64,000 bases of DNA, taken from NCBI GenBank assembly GCA_001897435.1, contig MKSV01000007.1, positions 1,426,001-1,490,000 of the forward strand, in the 5' to 3' direction. Positions 35,645-44,235 of the stretch are shown in pieces. Every line of letters starts with the position of its first letter. The stretch's first letter is position 1. The notes beneath the pieces are model-generated. The model saw only the letters and a program-made list of their open reading frames with translations, searched no databases and was not told the origin of the DNA. The stretch comes from Acidobacteriales bacterium 59-55 (GTDB taxonomy: Bacteria > Acidobacteriota > Terriglobia > Terriglobales > Acidobacteriaceae). Both the position numbers and the translations under genes were made by a program.

Positions 35645-38600
35645 TGACCGGCTTTGCTCCTCAAGGCATTTTCAAAGATTCCCGGCGTGACGTAGCGGGT
35701 CTGGTAGGTCTGCCAGTCCTCCTTGTGATGCCGGTACTCCCAGTCGTCTTCCAGTTTTCCGGGTGGCACGTCGTAGTCTCTCCGTGCGTGATAGGGATAC
35801 GGCAGCACAGTCTGCGAATTGGTCGAGTTGTAATCGCCATCCTTGATCCAGCCGTCGCCAGCAATCACGTAGTCGCGCACCCATCCCGCAGGGGGAGCCG
35901 CCGGAGCGGCAAATCGCAGCGACATCTCATCGCCTGCGTTCATGATGACGTAGCGATCGTCGATGCCTCCCAGCAGCTTGCGCACATCACCGTAGCGGGT
36001 ATAGTAGCCGGGCAGGTCGCGCCAGATCTGCGTCGTCGCCATCAGGTGGTTATAGTCGGGAATCTCGGGTGACGATGCGTTGGCCTGATGGATCGTCGAG
36101 TAGCCGCGATAGTGCAGGTCGGCGAAGCTCGGCGCCAGACGATCGACCCTCAGCGGCGTATGAGGCAGTCCCCGTGCCCATTCGATGGAGTCCCAATAGA
36201 TCTCCAGATTGGTGCGCAGGCGCACGCGGCGCGGCGTTCCCGGAACGAAGACACCCGTTAGATCGATCAGGCAGATTTTTTTTCGGCCGGCAGGAAAGCC
36301 GAGATTCGGACGCGCAACCTTCCAGCCGCCGTGCCCGTTCGGAACTTCGAGGCTCAGTGGCTGCGGGCGCTCATGGTGCCCCTGGCTCATGGCTACGTTG
36401 AGCGACGAATCAGATGGATGCAGCCAGCCCTTGGCAATCAGCCAGAGCGGGCCTGTTCCGGGCACGTTGTCGCCGAGATCGATCTCGACGTAGTGGTCGC
36501 GCGTCACTCCCTGATACTGCCCACGGCCAAAGTTATCGAGGTATTTGCCATCGAGCGTTCGCAGAATCGCGGTCACGTCCTGCCCATTGTCATCAATAGC
36601 ACGGGCAATTGGCTGAGGCGTGGCGACAGCAGTGATTGCCAGCTTCACCGGAGGAACGGCAAAACGCTCGTCCGTAAAGATCTCCGTGCCCGCCGGATGA
36701 TCGACCGTCATCAGTGCAAGATAGTCGTAGAAGTAGGTCTCCCATAGTTCGCCGGTAACGCGCAGGTCGTAAAAGCCATTCTTCGGGACCAACTCGTTTC
36801 GTCCAATCTTGTACCACTCCTCCGTCGCCTCGATGCGTGCCGATCCGAGGGAATTAATGCGCAAACCAATCGCCGAGCCCCATGGAACCGAATCTTTCAC
36901 GAACTCCATCCCTTTGCCGTTGTAGGCAAAGAGGAAAGGGCAGGACCCCTTCAGGCGCTGCTCGGTCACGATCACCTGATCGGCCTTGAGAGCGAACTCG
37001 GCACGTACCGACCCGTTGGGCCAGACGATGCGCGCCACGTCCGCACCCTCCTGCTCTCCCAGTCCGAAATGAAGCTCCGGGCTCGTCATCGATTGCTTCT
37101 GCACCAGCAGCCCCGAACGGATCTCGATCTCGCCACCGATGCCGAAGGAGTTGATTCGCTGGTCTCCCGTGGCCTGATGCGCGCGAGGACGAATGGTCTG
37201 CCAATGATATTTTTTTGTTCCCCGGTTGACGGCATTAAAGGCGTGCCCGTCAGGAGCGAGTTCAAGCAGATCGAGTCGACCATCGCCCTTCAGATCAGCC
37301 ACGCCGAAGACTCGCGCAGAGAGCGGCGCCTTCTTCATCGGCTGAAAGGCTCCATGCTCTCCCTGAAGCCAGATCAGAGGACTTTGCGTGGAAGTTACCG
37401 ACGCCAGCAGTAGATCGAATGCACCATTATTGTCCAGATCGGCTACGCGCAGCCGCACCTCTCCAGCCAGATATCTCGCCGCGTCGGGAACAGTCGCCAC
37501 CTCTGAAGTGGCCCACCCCTTACCGTCATCTGCAGTCGACAGGCTGGTGATCGCTCCGCTCTTGCGAACTGTAAGCAGACCGAGCGGCCCTCCATGATTC
37601 ACATCGGCAACCGCCAGCGCGTCGACACCGGCAAAACCTTCCGGAACCGATTGTTCGTGGAACTTTCCGAGGCGATCGTTGAGGAAGACGTGCAATTGCC
37701 CTGAGCCGTCAATCAGCGCCGCATCGGGATTGCCATCACCGTTCAGATCGGCCCAGACGAACTGGCGAACCCCGGAGACGCCGCCAAAAGTATGCATCGG
37801 TTGGAACGTTCCATCGCCGTTATTACGAAGCACCAGCGGCGGCGCATCTTTGGCACCCACGACAATATCGAGGTCGCCATCGGCGTCGATGTCCGCGGCC
37901 CACGCTCCGGTATAGCTTCCATTCGTCACCGAGCGAGGCAGCTTCGTCTGCGCGGTTACATCGGTGAATATGGCGGGGCTGTTCTGTCGTTCGAAGCGCA
38001 GCCCTCCAGCACCCGCCAGAACAATATCCGTCTTGAAGTCATAGTTGAAATCAACAGGCAAGATACTCTCTGGGGTTGGAGCGGTCGCCGCTCTACCTCC
38101 CGGAAATGAGAGCGCCGCCCCGGTCGACAAACGCACCTCGTGCGCGTTGGCCACCGCGGTAGCGGGAGTCCCCTTCCCATCCAGAGAAATCGCTCCAACC
38201 CAGTTCCAACTGCCGACGGGGATATCAGCCAGCGGCTGAGGAATAAACGTCATCCCCTCATCGATGGCGGCAGGCTTGAACGACGGAGACTCCAGCCGCA
38301 GAAAATGCGTGAACGGCTCAGCCTCTTCGCCCGGTTGCGGCTTAATTATGGACAGGCTGGTGCGGAATTCCGGCACTTGCATCAATACATTTCGCAGAAA
38401 GATCGATCGCGTTGCCGCAGCCTTCGGGTCCGGCCCGGAGGCCGCCACCTGTAAAGCATCAAGCTGCTGACGAATGTCCGCGGGCCATGCGCTCGATTGC
38501 GCCGCAATTTTGCTTACGGTCGAGTGCAGCGTCGCGGCATCGCCGCGTTTGGCGGCAATTCGACTGAGATCCAGCAGCGCCGCGAGATTATCTGGTTGCA

Positions 38601-39177
38601 CGGCCAGAATCTGCTCGATCAGCCGCTGATAGTCCACCTCGCTGGTCGCGTCTCCCCGGCGCTCCACCTCCGATGCAAGCTGATATGCCGCCCGCAAATT
38701 CTTCGGGTTGAGCCGGATTGCCTCGCGCAGGTTGGCGATAGCCTTGGCGGAGTCGCCACGGTTGCTATCGAGCAGCCCCAGCAGATAGTAGATGCGATCG
38801 TTCTTCGGAGCAAGAGAGCGGGCTCGGTCAAGCCTTTGCCCCGCCGCGTCAAAACTTCTCTGGCGTAGCGCAAGAATACCCCAATTAGCCCATGCGGCAG
38901 GCTCGCCGGAGACCAGCTTCGTGGCCTGTTCAAGCTTGCTGTCGGCCCTGACATCGTCCCCGACCTGGAGAGCCGCCAAGCCCACGTAAAAGTTGGAGAC
39001 AAACTCGGCGTAGGTCGGGGAAGACGTGGCCGGCAGTCGCGCACCTCGGCGGCAGCCGACAGAAAGCAGTATCACTACGGTCAACATGCCTGTCGCGAGA
39101 CGATTCCATTGGAGAGTTCTTCCGGTTGGCCGTGGCCGATCGTTCACGATGGTTTGATTGGATGCAGAGGTTCGCAT
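35641..39177 (-). CDS. Large TPR-VCBS-ASPIC/UnbV lipoprotein, copy 2
   Basis: A protein of about 1178 residues with a lipoprotein-type signal (MLTVVILLSVGC). TPR repeats at about 65-230 (YYLLGLLDSNRGDSAKAIANLREAIRLNP) are followed by VCBS repeats (DFNYDFKTDIVLA, DIDADGDLDIVVG, DLNGDGNPDAALI, DLDNNGAFDLLLA), an ASPIC/UnbV motif (FGIGGEIEIRSG...LHFGLGEQEGADVARIVWPNG) and a C-terminal 430-residue domain shared with copy 1 (CPFLFAYNGKGMEFVKD; VDHPAGTEIFTDERF; TNLEIYWDSI; GYYTRYGDVRKLL). I prefer the ATG at 39177; an in-frame ATG at 39216 lacks a ribosome site. First gene of the four-gene operon. Confidence 0.85.
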   Translation of the reverse strand: MRTSASNQTIVNDRPRPTGRTLQWNRLATGMLTVVILLSVGCRRGARLPATSSPTYAEFVSNFYVGLAALQVGDDVRADSKLEQATKLVSGEPAAWANWGILALRQRSFDAAGQRLDRARSLAPKNDRIYYLLGLLDSNRGDSAKAIANLREAIRLNPKNLRAAYQLASEVERRGDATSEVDYQRLIEQILAVQPDNLAALLDLSRIAAKRGDAATLHSTVSKIAAQSSAWPADIRQQLDALQVAASGPDPKAAATRSIFLRNVLMQVPEFRTSLSIIKPQPGEEAEPFTHFLRLESPSFKPAAIDEGMTFIPQPLADIPVGSWNWVGAISLDGKGTPATAVANAHEVRLSTGAALSFPGGRAATAPTPESILPVDFNYDFKTDIVLAGAGGLRFERQNSPAIFTDVTAQTKLPRSVTNGSYTGAWAADIDADGDLDIVVGAKDAPPLVLRNNGDGTFQPMHTFGGVSGVRQFVWADLNGDGNPDAALIDGSGQLHVFLNDRLGKFHEQSVPEGFAGVDALAVADVNHGGPLGLLTVRKSGAITSLSTADDGKGWATSEVATVPDAARYLAGEVRLRVADLDNNGAFDLLLASVTSTQSPLIWLQGEHGAFQPMKKAPLSARVFGVADLKGDGRLDLLELAPDGHAFNAVNRGTKKYHWQTIRPRAHQATGDQRINSFGIGGEIEIRSGLLVQKQSMTSPELHFGLGEQEGADVARIVWPNGSVRAEFALKADQVIVTEQRLKGSCPFLFAYNGKGMEFVKDSVPWGSAIGLRINSLGSARIEATEEWYKIGRNELVPKNGFYDLRVTGELWETYFYDYLALMTVDHPAGTEIFTDERFAVPPVKLAITAVATPQPIARAIDDNGQDVTAILRTLDGKYLDNFGRGQYQGVTRDHYVEIDLGDNVPGTGPLWLIAKGWLHPSDSSLNVAMSQGHHERPQPLSLEVPNGHGGWKVARPNLGFPAGRKKICLIDLTGVFVPGTPRRVRLRTNLEIYWDSIEWARGLPHTPLRVDRLAPSFADLHYRGYSTIHQANASSPEIPDYNHLMATTQIWRDLPGYYTRYGDVRKLLGGIDDRYVIMNAGDEMSLRFAAPAAPPAGWVRDYVIAGDGWIKDGDYNSTNSQTVLPYPYHARRDYDVPPGKLEDDWEYRHHKEDWQTYQTRYVTPGIFENALRSKAGQ

Positions 39178-39216
39178 AGGTCTTCGATTGAGGCGGCTGT
39201 ACTGAACATATAGCAT

Positions 39217-39552
39217 TCAAGCCACAATGGTCTTGCTGCCGGACTCAAGTTTTAAAACTCCGCTCAATCTTAAAGGCGCGTGCCGGCGGCATGGCGATGG
39301 ATTTCGACTCCCGACGTAGGCCTTAAGATTGATATCTCTATCCACCTTAAGGCCGATGGAAGAAGTTAACTACATGAGACTAAGATCGGAAGGACAAAAA
39401 AGCAGCCTGCACACGAAAACACCGAAACCTCAGGCTCTCCTTCGTATTTCTATAGGACCATGGTTGATTTTTTGAGCAAGCGGCCAGCCGCAGCCGACTG
39501 CACTGGAGATTCTGAAGCTGCGCATGAATAACATTGGCAGCACGGAAAGGGA
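39217..39552. promoter_or_regulatory. Divergent control region between UnbV operon and ABC operon
   Basis: A 336-base gene-free stretch. It holds a perfect 9-bp inverted repeat GGCCTTAAG (39319-39327) and CTTAAGGCC (39346-39354), plus a related AATCTTAAAGGC at 39266-39277, giving three copies of a CTTAA(A)GGC-type site. ACCATGGT lies at 39457-39464, and the CACAATGGTCTTGCTG segment (39223-39238) resembles the one near 27098. GGAAAGG precedes the ABC permease start. I see no riboswitch or clear -35/-10 pair. Confidence 0.45.
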
Positions 39553-40320
39553 TTGACAAATTTGAATCTGCGCGTTCGGCTTCGCCCGGTACTGTTCATT
39601 GCGGCCCTACTGGTTGCGTGGCAGATTGCCATCAACAGGGATTCGGTTCACCTCCTGCCCGGCCCCTGGGGAGTCGTCGGCGGCATCGTCGACCTGGTGC
39701 GGCATGGAGTCCTTTTCAAATATGTGGTTGCATCGTTGTTTCGCGTGACCTGGGGCTTTGCCCTGGCCGTCGTTCTGGCCATTCCGCTGGGGTTGACGAT
39801 CGGCTGGTATCGTCGCGCCGAGATGGCGTTCAACCCCATCATCCAGCTTCTTCGCCCGATCTCCCCTTTGGCCTGGATTCCCATCGCGATCCTGTGGTTT
39901 GGCGTAGGCGATCTTGCGGCAATCTTTCTTATCTTCCTGGGTTGCTTTCTTCCCCTGCTGCTGACGGCTATCAACGCTGTACAGAGCGTTCCAGCGGTCT
40001 ACATCAACGCAGGCCGCAACTTTGGCCTGAGTTCGTTTGACCTGATCTATCGCGTCCTCTATCCGGCGGTGACACCACAATTGATCGTCGGCCTGCGGAT
40101 TACCCTGGGCATTGCATGGCTGGTAGTCGTCGCGGCGGAGATGATCGCGGTGAACTCCGGCCTTGGCTTCCTGATCGTGGATGCGCGCAACGCCGGCAAC
40201 CGTTACGACCTGGTGGTTGCTGGAATGGTTCTTATCGGAATAATTGGCTTGCTCCTGGATATGGGAATACGGTCCCTTGAAAATATAAAGTCGTCGCGCT
40301 GGAGCTACTCGGAGGATTGA
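39553..40320 (+). CDS. ABC transporter permease (nitrate/sulfonate/taurine type), 1
   Basis: A 255-residue inner-membrane permease of the SsuC/TauC/NrtB family: about six hydrophobic segments, with the cytoplasmic EAA-type loop NAGRNFGLSSFDLIYRVLYPAVTPQLIVGLRITLG and the family's ISPLAWIPIAILWFGVGDLAAIF. It forms a channel with the ATPase and the second permease downstream. The start is a TTG at 39553, or a TTG three codons later at better distance from GGAAAGG. The stop overlaps the ribosome site of the ATPase gene. The substrate class cannot be read from the sequence. Confidence 0.88.
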   Translation: MTNLNLRVRLRPVLFIAALLVAWQIAINRDSVHLLPGPWGVVGGIVDLVRHGVLFKYVVASLFRVTWGFALAVVLAIPLGLTIGWYRRAEMAFNPIIQLLRPISPLAWIPIAILWFGVGDLAAIFLIFLGCFLPLLLTAINAVQSVPAVYINAGRNFGLSSFDLIYRVLYPAVTPQLIVGLRITLGIAWLVVVAAEMIAVNSGLGFLIVDARNAGNRYDLVVAGMVLIGIIGLLLDMGIRSLENIKSSRWSYSED

Positions 40321-40322
40321 TC

Positions 40323-41117
40323 GTGTCGTCAATGGAAACAGTTGCGGTATCTCCAGCCTTGCAGTTAAAGACAAAGCTACGCGCCGAGCACGTCAACATG
40401 GTCTTCACACGCGATGGCAAGAACACGCATGTGTTGAACGACATCAATCTTGAGATGGGAGATGGTGAGTTCGTCTGCCTGCTGGGCCCCTCCGGCTGCG
40501 GAAAATCAACCCTGCTCAATACCATGGCCGGCTTCCTCGCACCGACTAGCGGCGCGATCAAGGTTGATGGCGAAGTCGTGCAGGGGCCGGATCCCCGGCG
40601 AATCTTTGTCTTTCAGGAGCGCGGCGTCTTTCCCTGGCTTACCGTCGAAGGCAATATCGGTTTTGGTCTATTTAAGCTGTCACGCGAAGAGCGCGAGCGG
40701 CGCATCGCGCACTACATCAACATGGTTGGGCTGAAGGGCTTTGAGAAGACCTACCCGCCGGAGCTTTCAGGCGGCATGAAGCAGCGGCTCGAAGTTGCCC
40801 GCGCTCTGGCTGTAAATCCTGACATGCTCTTCCTCGACGAGCCCTTCGGCGCGCTCGACTCGATTACTCGACTGGTCATGCGCAGTGAACTGCTACGCAT
40901 CTGGGAGGCAGAGCGCAAGACCATCATCTTCGTCACCCACGATATCGACGAAGCCGTTCAGCTTGCGGACAGGGTCGTCGTAATGAGCGCGCGGCCTGCG
41001 AAGATTCAGCAGATTGTGACCATCGATGTTCCACACCCGCGCGATATCAGCTCGCCGCGTTATCTGGAGCTGCGCGACGGCATCTTCAAACAGATCGGGC
41101 TGGCGCACAAACTATGA
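40323..41117 (+). CDS. ABC transporter ATP-binding protein (SsuB/TauB/NrtD type)
   Basis: An ATPase of about 264 residues. Visible motifs: Walker A GPSGCGKST, Q-loop FQERGVFPW, signature LSGGMKQRLEVARAL, Walker B MLFLDEPFGALD, and H-loop VTHDIDEA. The order and the FPWLTVEGNI segment fit the nitrate/sulfonate/taurine importers. I choose GTG 40323 because GGAGGA (40311-40316) sits 6 bases upstream; a TTG at 40317 abuts it and is impossible, while ATG 40332 is a further option. The gene is flanked by permeases on both sides, overlapping the second by four bases. Confidence 0.93.
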   Translation: MSSMETVAVSPALQLKTKLRAEHVNMVFTRDGKNTHVLNDINLEMGDGEFVCLLGPSGCGKSTLLNTMAGFLAPTSGAIKVDGEVVQGPDPRRIFVFQERGVFPWLTVEGNIGFGLFKLSREERERRIAHYINMVGLKGFEKTYPPELSGGMKQRLEVARALAVNPDMLFLDEPFGALDSITRLVMRSELLRIWEAERKTIIFVTHDIDEAVQLADRVVVMSARPAKIQQIVTIDVPHPRDISSPRYLELRDGIFKQIGLAHKL

Positions 41118-41896
41118 ACTCACTCGCCGAACCGAAGAGATGGGAGAGATTCTTCTGGCCGCTGTTAGTCTCCGCGCTACTGCTGGCTGCGTGGCACTAC
41201 TGCGTCATCTGGACAGCTACGAAGATCTTCCCTTCTCCCCTCGAAGTAGAAAGAGGAATGGCTGAACTGCTCCACGAAAACGTCCTCTGGGGCGACATCG
41301 TCGATTCGCTGCGCCGCGTGGCCATTGGGTTCGGCGCTGCCTCGGCCCTGGGAATTCCTCTCGGCCTGATCCTCGGCTGGTATCCCCAGGCCGACTACGT
41401 GGTGAACCCGGTGATGCAGATTCTCCGGCCCATCAGTCCCATCGCCTGGATTCCGGTTGCGATCATCTTCTTCGGCGTTGGCGATAACGCGGCGATCTTC
41501 CTCATCTTCCTTGGCGCCTTCTTTCCTATTGTTGTGGCGTGCATTGACGGCGTCTCCAATGTGCCGTCGGTGTACCGGCGCGCAGGCCGTAACTTCGGCC
41601 TTGCGCCCTGGCAATTGCTTACCAAGGTGGTCTTCCCTGCCGCGCTTCCACAGATTATTGTGGGCCTGCGCATCGCGCTCGGCATCGCGTGGCTGGTCGT
41701 GGTGGCGGCGGAGATGATCGCCGTCGAATCCGGCCTGGGGTATCTGGTCATCGATTCGCGGAACTCCGGAAAGCGTTACGACCTTGTGGTCGCGGCCATG
41801 TTGCTGATCGGGGTCATCGGCCTGGCGCTGGACATGGGCTTCCGCAGGTTCGAAAGAATTAAATCCGTTCGGTGGGGATTCCGCGATGAGGCTTAG
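41114..41896 (+). CDS. ABC transporter permease (nitrate/sulfonate/taurine type), 2
   Basis: A 260-residue permease closely similar to the first: ISPIAWIPVAIIFFGVGDNAAIFLIFLGAFFPIVVA and RRAGRNFGLAPWQLLTKVVFPAALPQIIVGLRIALGIAWLVVVAAEMI. The two probably arose by tandem duplication and form a heterodimeric channel, unusual because this family generally uses one permease gene. It overlaps the ATPase by four bases and the substrate-binding protein gene by 11. The C-terminal GFRRFERIKSVRWGFRDE mirrors the LENIKSSRWSYSED of permease 1. Confidence 0.88.
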   Translation: MNSLAEPKRWERFFWPLLVSALLLAAWHYCVIWTATKIFPSPLEVERGMAELLHENVLWGDIVDSLRRVAIGFGAASALGIPLGLILGWYPQADYVVNPVMQILRPISPIAWIPVAIIFFGVGDNAAIFLIFLGAFFPIVVACIDGVSNVPSVYRRAGRNFGLAPWQLLTKVVFPAALPQIIVGLRIALGIAWLVVVAAEMIAVESGLGYLVIDSRNSGKRYDLVVAAMLLIGVIGLALDMGFRRFERIKSVRWGFRDEA

Positions 41897-42944
41897 AAAC
41901 AAAATTCTCTTCTGGGCATTCGGATGGCTCGTGGCCGTCTCCGTATTGCACGGCTATTTGAACGTCAACTGGGCCGCGGTTCTCAATGACTATCGTCCAA
42001 TGTCGGAGCGGAAGATGACGGTGGCCTACCTCCCCGTCACCTGCCAGCTCACCTGTCCCGTAACTGATTACATCTCGAAGTTCTCGAAGAACGGCGAGCT
42101 TTTTTTGCCGCGTATGTTTCAAGGCTTCCCCGAGATGAAGGAAGCGCTCATCTCGAACAAGGTGCAGGCAGCCTTTATCGTCGCGCCTATGGCGATTGCG
42201 CTCGTCGCCCAGGGCGTTCCCATCAAGGTCGTCTACCTCGGACATCGTTATGGCAGTGCCGTCGTTGTCCGCAAGGATGGCCCGATCAAAACTGTCGGCG
42301 ACCTGCGCGGACGGACGGTCGCGATTCCGAGCCGCTTCTCCGATGAGCGTCTTATCCTCTTTCGCGCGATGAAGGTCTGGGGTATGAAGCCAGGCGACAT
42401 CAAGATGGTCGAAATGGCTCCGCCGGACGTTTCGGGCGCGTTGGCGGCGGGGGCCATCGACGCCTTCTCCATGGGCGAGCCCTTTCCTTCGCAGGCAGAG
42501 ATGGCGGGCTATGGTCGCGTGCTCTTTCAGGCGCGGGACTATTGGCCGGATTACATGTCCTGCATTCTCGTGGTGCGGCAGGACGTGATCGACCACAACC
42601 CAAAGGCTGTCCAGGTCCTTGTCGACGGAATCGCGCGGTCGGGCCTCTGGCTCGACAAAGGCAAGCCGGAGCGCGAGGACGCAGCCGACTTCGTAGGCCG
42701 TTTCTACTACAACCAGAAGCCCGCACTGCTGCGATGGGCGCTTACCAGACCTATGGACCGCGTCACGTACAGCCCGCTCGCACCGCGTAAGGCAGACTTC
42801 GACATGGTTCGTGACCTGATGATCGAAACCGGCATCCTGCATAAGAAGCTGGACTTCAGCCAGTACACCGACACCCGCTTCTCCGACAAAGCAAGCATTC
42901 AAACCGCATGGAAGTACCAGGCAGGCAGCGGTGTAGCGCAATAA
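41886..42944 (+). CDS. ABC substrate-binding protein (NMT1/NrtA-like) with CxxxC motif
   Basis: A 352-residue NrtA/SsuA-like binding protein with an N-terminal hydrophobic anchor (ILFWAFGWLVAVSVLHGYL) rather than a lipobox. The binding lobe begins VAYLPVTCQLTCPVTDYI, with Cys53 and Cys57 (C-x3-C) placed where NrtA-like proteins contact ligand; further Cys is in YMSCILVV. It also has the family's SNKVQAAFIVAPMAIALVAQGVPIKVVY and DAFSMGEPFP. It should deliver a small anion, thiol- or metal-linked compound to the ABC transporter. The 11-base overlap with the permease shows one operon. Ligand unknown. Confidence 0.82.
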   Translation: MRLRNKILFWAFGWLVAVSVLHGYLNVNWAAVLNDYRPMSERKMTVAYLPVTCQLTCPVTDYISKFSKNGELFLPRMFQGFPEMKEALISNKVQAAFIVAPMAIALVAQGVPIKVVYLGHRYGSAVVVRKDGPIKTVGDLRGRTVAIPSRFSDERLILFRAMKVWGMKPGDIKMVEMAPPDVSGALAAGAIDAFSMGEPFPSQAEMAGYGRVLFQARDYWPDYMSCILVVRQDVIDHNPKAVQVLVDGIARSGLWLDKGKPEREDAADFVGRFYYNQKPALLRWALTRPMDRVTYSPLAPRKADFDMVRDLMIETGILHKKLDFSQYTDTRFSDKASIQTAWKYQAGSGVAQ

Positions 42945-43008
42945 CAGCTTCAACGTTTATCGCTGCTCCTCCAATTGAATTTCCTCGAACTTCAAGGAGA
43001 GAACCAAA

Positions 43009-43308
43009 ATGATTCGTCGACGATTTATCCAACTCCTTACGCTGGGCACCGGCAGTCTGGCGACGATCGGAGCCATTGAAACGACTGCGAAGAAGACCGT
43101 AACCTATCGCGTCACCGGCTTCACCTGCGTCACCTGCGCCGTGGGATTGGAGGTCATGCTGCGTCAGGAGAAGGGCGTCGCATGGGCCAGGGCAAGCTAT
43201 CCCGATGCCAGTGTAGTCATCAAGTATCACCCTGGCGAAGTCTCGGAGGACTCGCTTAAAAACTACATCTCCAGCATGGGATTCAAGGCGCAAGAAGCAA
43301 AAGGCTAG
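43009..43308 (+). CDS. Exported heavy-metal-associated (HMA/MerP-like) protein
   Basis: A 99-residue protein with an N-terminal twin-arginine-like leader (MIRRRFIQLLTLGTGSLATIGA) and an HMA domain: YRVTGFTCVTCAVGLEVMLRQEKGV, with metal-binding Cys40-x2-Cys43, and the closing beta-alpha unit VVIKYHPGEVSEDSLKNYISSMGF. It resembles MerP and copper chaperones. A strong AGGAG site precedes the ATG. It sits between an ABC binding protein and a DUF169 gene, so a metal may be part of this transport system. The metal cannot be told from the motif (Cu, Hg and others all use CxxC). Confidence 0.82.
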   Translation: MIRRRFIQLLTLGTGSLATIGAIETTAKKTVTYRVTGFTCVTCAVGLEVMLRQEKGVAWARASYPDASVVIKYHPGEVSEDSLKNYISSMGFKAQEAKG

Positions 43309-43344
43309 CAGATTGAAATCTCTTCCAGTCGAACAAGGAAAACA

Positions 43345-44097
43345 ATGACGGACAACAACTACGCACAACTTGCTGTATCGCTCAACGAATCGCTCGACCT
43401 TCGCCAGCCGCCTATCGCGATCAGCTTCACGGACGCTATCCCCAACGGCGTACATGGGCATGCCGACCGCGTCTCCGCGGGATGCAGGTTCTGGGAGGAC
43501 GCCGCTACGGCATCGTTTGCTACGTCGGCGGCCGATCATAGCCTTTGCGCCATTGGAGTCTACACGCATCATCTAGAGCCATCGCCACAGCAGCAGACCG
43601 ATTTAATGGATACGCTGAAGGTGCTCGGCGAACTTGAGTATGTCCGCGAAGAAGATCTTGCAATGATTCCCGTTCTCGCTTCGCAGCCTAAATATGTTGT
43701 CTATTCCCCGTTGGCTGAGACTCCGCTGCCACCGGACGTGGTGATGCTCTTCGTCAATGCCAGCCAGTCACTGATTCTGACCGAGGCGACGCAGCAGGTG
43801 GAGCATCAGACGCCGCCGGCGATGGGCAGGCCCGCGTGCGCCGTTGTGCCGCAGGTGATGAACACAGGCCGCGCGGCAATGAGCCTTGGTTGCTGCGGAG
43901 CGCGCGCTTATCTGGATATCCTCACCGATGGCGTGGCGCAGTTCGCCATCCCCGGCGCGAAGTTAGCGGAGTATGTTGCGCGCATCGAAGTGCTGGCAAA
44001 GGCCAATGCCGTGCTCTCCAAATTTCACCACCTGCGGCGCCTCGATGTGCAAGCAGGGCGAACGCCAACCGTGAAAGAGTCGCTGGCTGCTTTGTGA
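43345..44097 (+). CDS. DUF169 (COG2043) Cys-rich protein
   Basis: A 250-residue soluble DUF169 protein. Conserved features are AGCRFWEDA, a DHSLCAIG motif, a GRPACAVVPQVMN segment and SLGCCGARAYLD, giving several conserved Cys, probably for metal or cofactor binding. AAGGA precedes the ATG. Last gene of the ABC-HMA operon (36 bases after HMA). The function of DUF169 is unknown; in this context it could handle the imported substrate or a metal in the cytoplasm. No membrane or signal segments. Confidence 0.8.
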   Translation: MTDNNYAQLAVSLNESLDLRQPPIAISFTDAIPNGVHGHADRVSAGCRFWEDAATASFATSAADHSLCAIGVYTHHLEPSPQQQTDLMDTLKVLGELEYVREEDLAMIPVLASQPKYVVYSPLAETPLPPDVVMLFVNASQSLILTEATQQVEHQTPPAMGRPACAVVPQVMNTGRAAMSLGCCGARAYLDILTDGVAQFAIPGAKLAEYVARIEVLAKANAVLSKFHHLRRLDVQAGRTPTVKESLAAL

Positions 44098-44235
44098 GCT
44101 TGAGTAGAACCTCTTACGTTGAGGAGATGGCAATAAAAATTGCCGCGCGCTCGGGTGCGGAATTACCGCCGCTGGAGAGCAGGCTCACTACAAGGCGATC
44201 GCTGCCAAACAGGTAGCATCAGACTCCCCTGACAA

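Noticed and set aside
23508..39216. Reading the UnbU/UnbV cluster as an enediyne gene cluster
   Set aside because: No PKS, no thioesterase and no other cassette member is present; UnbV-type proteins are widespread in Acidobacteria.
39217..39552. TPP or guanidine riboswitch before the ABC operon
   Set aside because: I looked for the conserved TPP (CTGAGA, GATCCGG-type) and guanidine-I cores and saw none.
44127..44216. 29-codon frame after the DUF169 gene
   Set aside because: GAGGAG abuts the ATG with no spacing, and the peptide is short, basic and unrecognised.
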